A DNA stretch of 8,632 nt from positions 1-8,632 of the forward strand of contig CAJJDL010000211.1 in assembly GCA_905182935.1 (NCBI GenBank). Reading direction: 5' to 3'. Both the position numbers and the translations under genes were made by a program. Positions 5,725 through 8,632 of this stretch are shown here, one piece after another; position 1 is the first letter of the stretch; the number at the start of each line of letters is the position of its first letter. The notes below the pieces were generated by a model. It searched no databases and was not told where the DNA came from. It was given only the letters and a program-made list of their open reading frames with translations. The DNA comes from an uncultured Nitrospinaceae bacterium (lineage in GTDB: Bacteria > Nitrospinota > Nitrospinia > Nitrospinales > VA-1).

Positions 5725-7013
5725 CGTCTGCGCCTGCCACGTTTTTTATTTTTTGTTTTGATAAGAATCCCAACTTCATCTTCCTCACTAAGCCCGGATG
5801 TTACTTCCTGCATATCTCCGTCACGCCAACCTAATTCAATAGCTTTTTCAAAAATATTAGCGTTTTCTTTAATTACCGCAAATGACTTTTTACCTGATCT
5901 TTTGACTGCACCACGCGGAATTACCAGCACATTATGGTGGGTCCCCGTTGTCACAATTATGTTTGCTGTCATCTCTGGCCTCAATAGAGCAATATTTTTT
6001 TTTGAGATATCTAGCATAACCTCATAATTTACTACATTATCCTTTATAACTGCTTTTGGTCGGATCTCACGAATGACTGCATCAAAAAATATTTTTGGAA
6101 ATGCGTCTACAGTAAAGTTTGCTTTTTGTTTTTCTTTTATTTTACCAATATCTGTTTCATCCACATAGGCCGTTACTTCCACTTTTTTCAAATCAATCAA
6201 GGTAACAAATGTAGGTGCACTCATACTCGCAACTACAGTTTCTCCCTCTTGTGTTGAGACAAATGCTACAACTCCATTAATGGGTGCTGTGATGGTTGCA
6301 TACGATAGTTGAGTTTTCTGTTCACGTATATTCGCAAGAGCTTTTTCCACTTTTACTTCTTGAAGGAGGATATCGTTTTGTGAGCGGGCATTTGCAAGTT
6401 TTATTTCTTCTTTTGCTAGTTTGATTTGTGCATTTAGAACCATTAAGCGCTCATCTGTTTGATCGACAGTAGCCTCTGAAACAATCCCATTATTTTTCAA
6501 AGACTGGTTACGTAAAAGCATTTTTTCCGCCAAAATAATTTGCACATTACGTTCCTCCAAGGAGGCTTTTAGCCTGTTTATCTCAAGAGGTCCCTCCTGT
6601 TTCACCTTAGCAAGACGCACCGCTTCTTCTTTAAGGTCAGCTGAAAATTGGGCAACACGCGCTAGGAGATCTTCGTGTTCTATAGTTGCTATAGTGTCAC
6701 CGGCCTTGACAATATCGCCAATTTTAACCATTAAATTATCCAACTGTCCTGAAATACGGGCACCAATCTTTACCTCTGCACCAGTCTTTAGGCTTACCGT
6801 ACCTGTCGCTAACACTTTCTGGGCAACATCCTTACGTATAATTTCTTTAAACTTATAGTCTATAAAAGTAAGCTTCGGCTCTCTCTTTCCCAAGAATAAT
6901 GTTTGAGCGTTACTCCAGAGAGGAGAGAACTTTCCCTCTCGAATAGCCCATACAATAAAACCTAAAAAAACTGCAATAACTATAAATTTACTAAACTTCC
7001 CATACAATCTCAT
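5721..7013 (-). CDS. MacA-like periplasmic adaptor subunit (HlyD/RND-MFP family)
   Basis: This 430-residue membrane-fusion protein should link the inner-membrane exporter to an outer-membrane channel. A single membrane anchor lies at about residues 9-24, with Arg/Lys before it. A split lipoyl domain follows, with its first half at about 83-112 (GARISGQLDNLMVKIGD) and its second at about 238-262 (YATITAPINGVV, QEGETV). Between the halves, residues 115-235 form a long charged helical hairpin. A beta-barrel domain (about 277-355, VEVTAYVDETDIG) and a membrane-proximal domain (VLVIPRGAV, W396RDGD) complete the MacA layout. The C-terminus ends in an unusual basic tail, [10 protein letters not shown]. 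It is the first gene of the operon, and its stop overlaps the ATPase start by 4 bases. The Shine-Dalgarno is weak. No TolC-like gene is in the window. Confidence 0.93.
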   Translation of the reverse strand: MRLYGKFSKFIVIAVFLGFIVWAIREGKFSPLWSNAQTLFLGKREPKLTFIDYKFKEIIRKDVAQKVLATGTVSLKTGAEVKIGARISGQLDNLMVKIGDIVKAGDTIATIEHEDLLARVAQFSADLKEEAVRLAKVKQEGPLEINRLKASLEERNVQIILAEKMLLRNQSLKNNGIVSEATVDQTDERLMVLNAQIKLAKEEIKLANARSQNDILLQEVKVEKALANIREQKTQLSYATITAPINGVVAFVSTQEGETVVASMSAPTFVTLIDLKKVEVTAYVDETDIGKIKEKQKANFTVDAFPKIFFDAVIREIRPKAVIKDNVVNYEVMLDISKKNIALLRPEMTANIIVTTGTHHNVLVIPRGAVKRSGKKSFAVIKENANIFEKAIELGWRDGDMQEVTSGLSEEDEVGILIKTKNKKRGRRRR

Positions 7014-7053
7014 TAGATGTTCTTTCTTTGATTTATAATGTTTGCTTTAATAT

Positions 7054-7074
7054 AATGCTAACATATTAAGCATT
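7054..7074. repeat. Inverted repeat, possible operator
   Basis: AATGCTAA (7054-7061) and TTAAGCATT (7066-7074) are complementary apart from one unpaired base, separated by four bases (CATA). The repeat overlaps the proposed -35 of the minus-strand exporter promoter. A near-palindrome, TTGAGTTAAATTCAA, with one mismatched pair follows directly at 7073-7087. The placement between two promoters fits a repressor site, but no regulator gene is in the window. Confidence 0.45.
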
Positions 7075-7132
7075 GAGTTAAATTCAACAAAAACCTTATT
7101 TTATATATTGTTAGGAATCATCTCTGATTGTT

Positions 7133-7138
7133 TATAAT
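7133..7138 (+). promoter_or_regulatory. -10 hexamer of the AsmA-like gene promoter
   Basis: TATAAT matches the sigma-70 consensus perfectly and lies 31 bases before the ATG. Transcription would start near 7145, with a leader of about 25 bases. The best -35 candidate, TTGTTA at 7108-7113, matches four of six positions with a 19-base spacer, so the promoter would be of moderate strength or need an activator. Confidence 0.5.
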
Positions 7139-7169
7139 CGGCGTTTCTTACATATAACTTGAACTAACC

Positions 7170-8632
7170 ATGTCTGCACAGGAAATCAAAAATAAAACTA
7201 ATAAATCAACCAGATTTATCAAATTTACTCTTATTGCAGGTATTCTCGGTATTGCCATCATTGGGCTTATTTCAGCGAATCTACCCTCACTACGCGAACC
7301 CATCATGAAAGAATTGAGTCGGTCAACTAACTTATCTATCGAAATTGAGTCATTGAATTTAAGTCTATTTAATGGTTTAAGGCTCCAAGGAAGTGGACTA
7401 AAAGTGAGTTCGAAAGATGGTGTAAATAAAATTTTCTCTGCGCAGAACCTTGTGATTGATGCCGAATTAAAATCTTTATTGGCAGGTCAATTAAAAATAA
7501 AGAAAATACTACTGGTAAAACCGATCATAAATATAACTTTTGATTCAAAAGCAATTTCGTCCAATTTATTAAATGTTTCTAAAAATATAGACACAAAGTT
7601 TCAAAAAAATATTTTAAAACCTAACGACGTAGTAAAACAAAAAGCACTAAAAACAAAAACACCTGAGATAAGCCTATTAGAGTCCATACGTAACCTTTTA
7701 AAGGAGCAGAGTTTATCTCTTCGTTCCATTACAATAAAAAAAGGTGAATTCATATTTTCAAAACCTGACGGCGATGAACCTTTTTTAATAATACCCCCTA
7801 TATTTTTAAATGCTCAGTTAGACATCTCAAACCCCACATCCAGCCAGATTAATATTAAAGGCAAATTGTCTCACATAGTGGCGGGAGCTTTGAAGTTTAA
7901 GGGAACTATAGAAGCCTTGGATGTACTGGAGGGATTAAGTCCTGTCAAAGTAAATATAGAGTCTACTTCTTTTGCCTTAAATGACCTCTATTCATTAATA
8001 AACGCGGAAGCAATCCCTAATTCAGTAATAATTAAGTCAGGGAAAATAGAAAAAATATTCATTAACTTAGAAGGGCTTATTAGTACAAGTCAAAACCGAC
8101 TTAAAGATATAGTGATAAAAAGTGGCTTTAAGATTAGTGCCCTAGAAATCCTAACACCTGAAAACGAAATCCTTGGAGGCATAAACTTATCTGACATTAA
8201 TGGGGAAGGTTTTTATCAAAATGGGGCATTGAACTATCAAATCAATGGAGCATTATGGAATGGTACTATTCGTTCAGACTTAAAGTTCAACCTATCCGCT
8301 CTGAAGACAGAATCTTTGGTTGAGTCATTTAATGTAAACACACGCATTAATGAAATAGATCTAACATCAGTTGAGTTTAAGTTACCTGATCAATGGACAC
8401 CAACAAACGGAATTCTAACTGGTTCCATTGACCTCCAAAAATCGTTAGATAAAAAACTTTCTACTAGAAAAATATATGGAAAACTGGAAATAAGCGACCT
8501 TTCATTAGGCGTTGAAGGCCTGAACAAAATAGGACAAACCAAGATAAAATTTTCTCAAAAAGCACCCCAAAAAATCATCGCAATAGTTCAGCTCAAAAAT
8601 TTATTTTTCAACAATATCTCAATTAGCACAGC
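7170..8632 (+). CDS. AsmA-like envelope protein, N-terminal part (runs off the window)
   Basis: The frame is open from ATG 7170 to the right edge, giving 487 codons without a stop, so the C-terminus is missing. A basic N-terminus precedes one membrane segment at about residues 18-37 (FTLIAGILGIAIIGLISANL). The rest would lie in the periplasm. Residues 55-125 show the AsmA/DUF748-like pattern of alternating strands: LSIEIESLNLSLFNGLRL, then AQNLVIDAELKSLL, GQLKIKKILL and KPIINI. Later segments continue as repeated amphipathic strands (for example GKLSHIVAGALKFKG and NGILTGSIDLQKSL). Long AsmA-like proteins of this kind are thought to form lipid-conducting beta-structured bridges between the membranes. 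An in-frame TAA at 7155-7157 rules out a much longer N-terminus. No Shine-Dalgarno is visible. The gene diverges from the exporter operon. The family call rests on pattern, not alignment. Confidence 0.78.
   Translation, partial: MSAQEIKNKTNKSTRFIKFTLIAGILGIAIIGLISANLPSLREPIMKELSRSTNLSIEIESLNLSLFNGLRLQGSGLKVSSKDGVNKIFSAQNLVIDAELKSLLAGQLKIKKILLVKPIINITFDSKAISSNLLNVSKNIDTKFQKNILKPNDVVKQKALKTKTPEISLLESIRNLLKEQSLSLRSITIKKGEFIFSKPDGDEPFLIIPPIFLNAQLDISNPTSSQINIKGKLSHIVAGALKFKGTIEALDVLEGLSPVKVNIESTSFALNDLYSLINAEAIPNSVIIKSGKIEKIFINLEGLISTSQNRLKDIVIKSGFKISALEILTPENEILGGINLSDINGEGFYQNGALNYQINGALWNGTIRSDLKFNLSALKTESLVESFNVNTRINEIDLTSVEFKLPDQWTPTNGILTGSIDLQKSLDKKLSTRKIYGKLEISDLSLGVEGLNKIGQTKIKFSQKAPQKIIAIVQLKNLFFNNISIST

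Larger units (their letters stand above)
7014..7169. promoter_or_regulatory. Divergent promoter region of the exporter operon and the AsmA-like gene
   Basis: These 156 bases serve both divergent units. For the minus strand, a possible -10 TATAAA lies at 7037-7032 and a possible -35 TTAGCA at 7061-7056, with an 18-base spacer. For the plus strand, a perfect -10 TATAAT is at 7133-7138, with a weaker -35 TTGTTA at 7108-7113 (19-base spacer). Two inverted repeats lie between the two promoters, at 7054-7074 and 7073-7087. Neither gene has a strong Shine-Dalgarno. The hexamers are assigned by eye. Confidence 0.5.

Noticed and set aside
5758..6027. 89-codon plus-strand ORF inside the adaptor gene
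   Set aside because: It is antisense to the beta-barrel and membrane-proximal part of the adaptor and has no independent support.

Overview
This window comes from an AT-rich Gram-negative bacterium. It carries a MacA-like periplasmic adaptor with a MacB/LolC-type ABC exporter, and an AsmA-like envelope protein; both presuppose a two-membrane envelope. No rRNA, tRNA or marker gene is present, so I cannot name a lineage. A free-living, possibly marine, proteobacterium-like or related phylum is my guess only. I see no transposase, integrase, phage gene, CRISPR array or RNA gene.

Left part, plus strand. Bases 1-130 are AT-rich with no supportable gene. A 55-residue basic protein ending in an AT-hook-like RGRPKG core lies at 131-298. 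The following 197-base gap holds an 8-bp inverted repeat (350-387). Next are an aldo/keto reductase with a TTG start (496-1431) and, 7 bases after its stop, a small coiled-coil, tail-anchored membrane protein (1439-1795). The latter two look like one transcription unit ending at a probable terminator (1886-1927). A separate four-helix membrane protein related to the membrane domain of PuuD-type urate hydroxylases lies at 2049-2519. A strong hairpin at 2556-2592 separates it from the convergent exporter operon.

Central part, minus strand (7013 down to 2610). This is a tight four-gene operon: MacA-like adaptor, free-standing LolD/MacB-type ATPase, and two different MacB-type permeases. The genes overlap by 4 bases, overlap by 53 bases, and are separated by 9 bases, in that order. 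The likely product is a tripartite exporter whose ATPase is a separate subunit and whose membrane part is probably a heterodimer of the two permeases. No outer-membrane channel gene is present, so a TolC-like partner must be encoded elsewhere.

Right edge, plus strand. Diverging from the exporter operon is the first 487 codons of an AsmA-like envelope protein, which runs off the window. The 156-base divergent region (7014-7169) has plausible promoters in both directions, and two adjacent near-perfect inverted repeats that could be an operator. The content is mostly recognisable families. The less ordinary points are the AT-hook-like small protein, the tail-anchored coiled-coil protein attached to a reductase, the stand-alone PuuD-like membrane domain, and the split two-permease exporter beside an AsmA-like gene.
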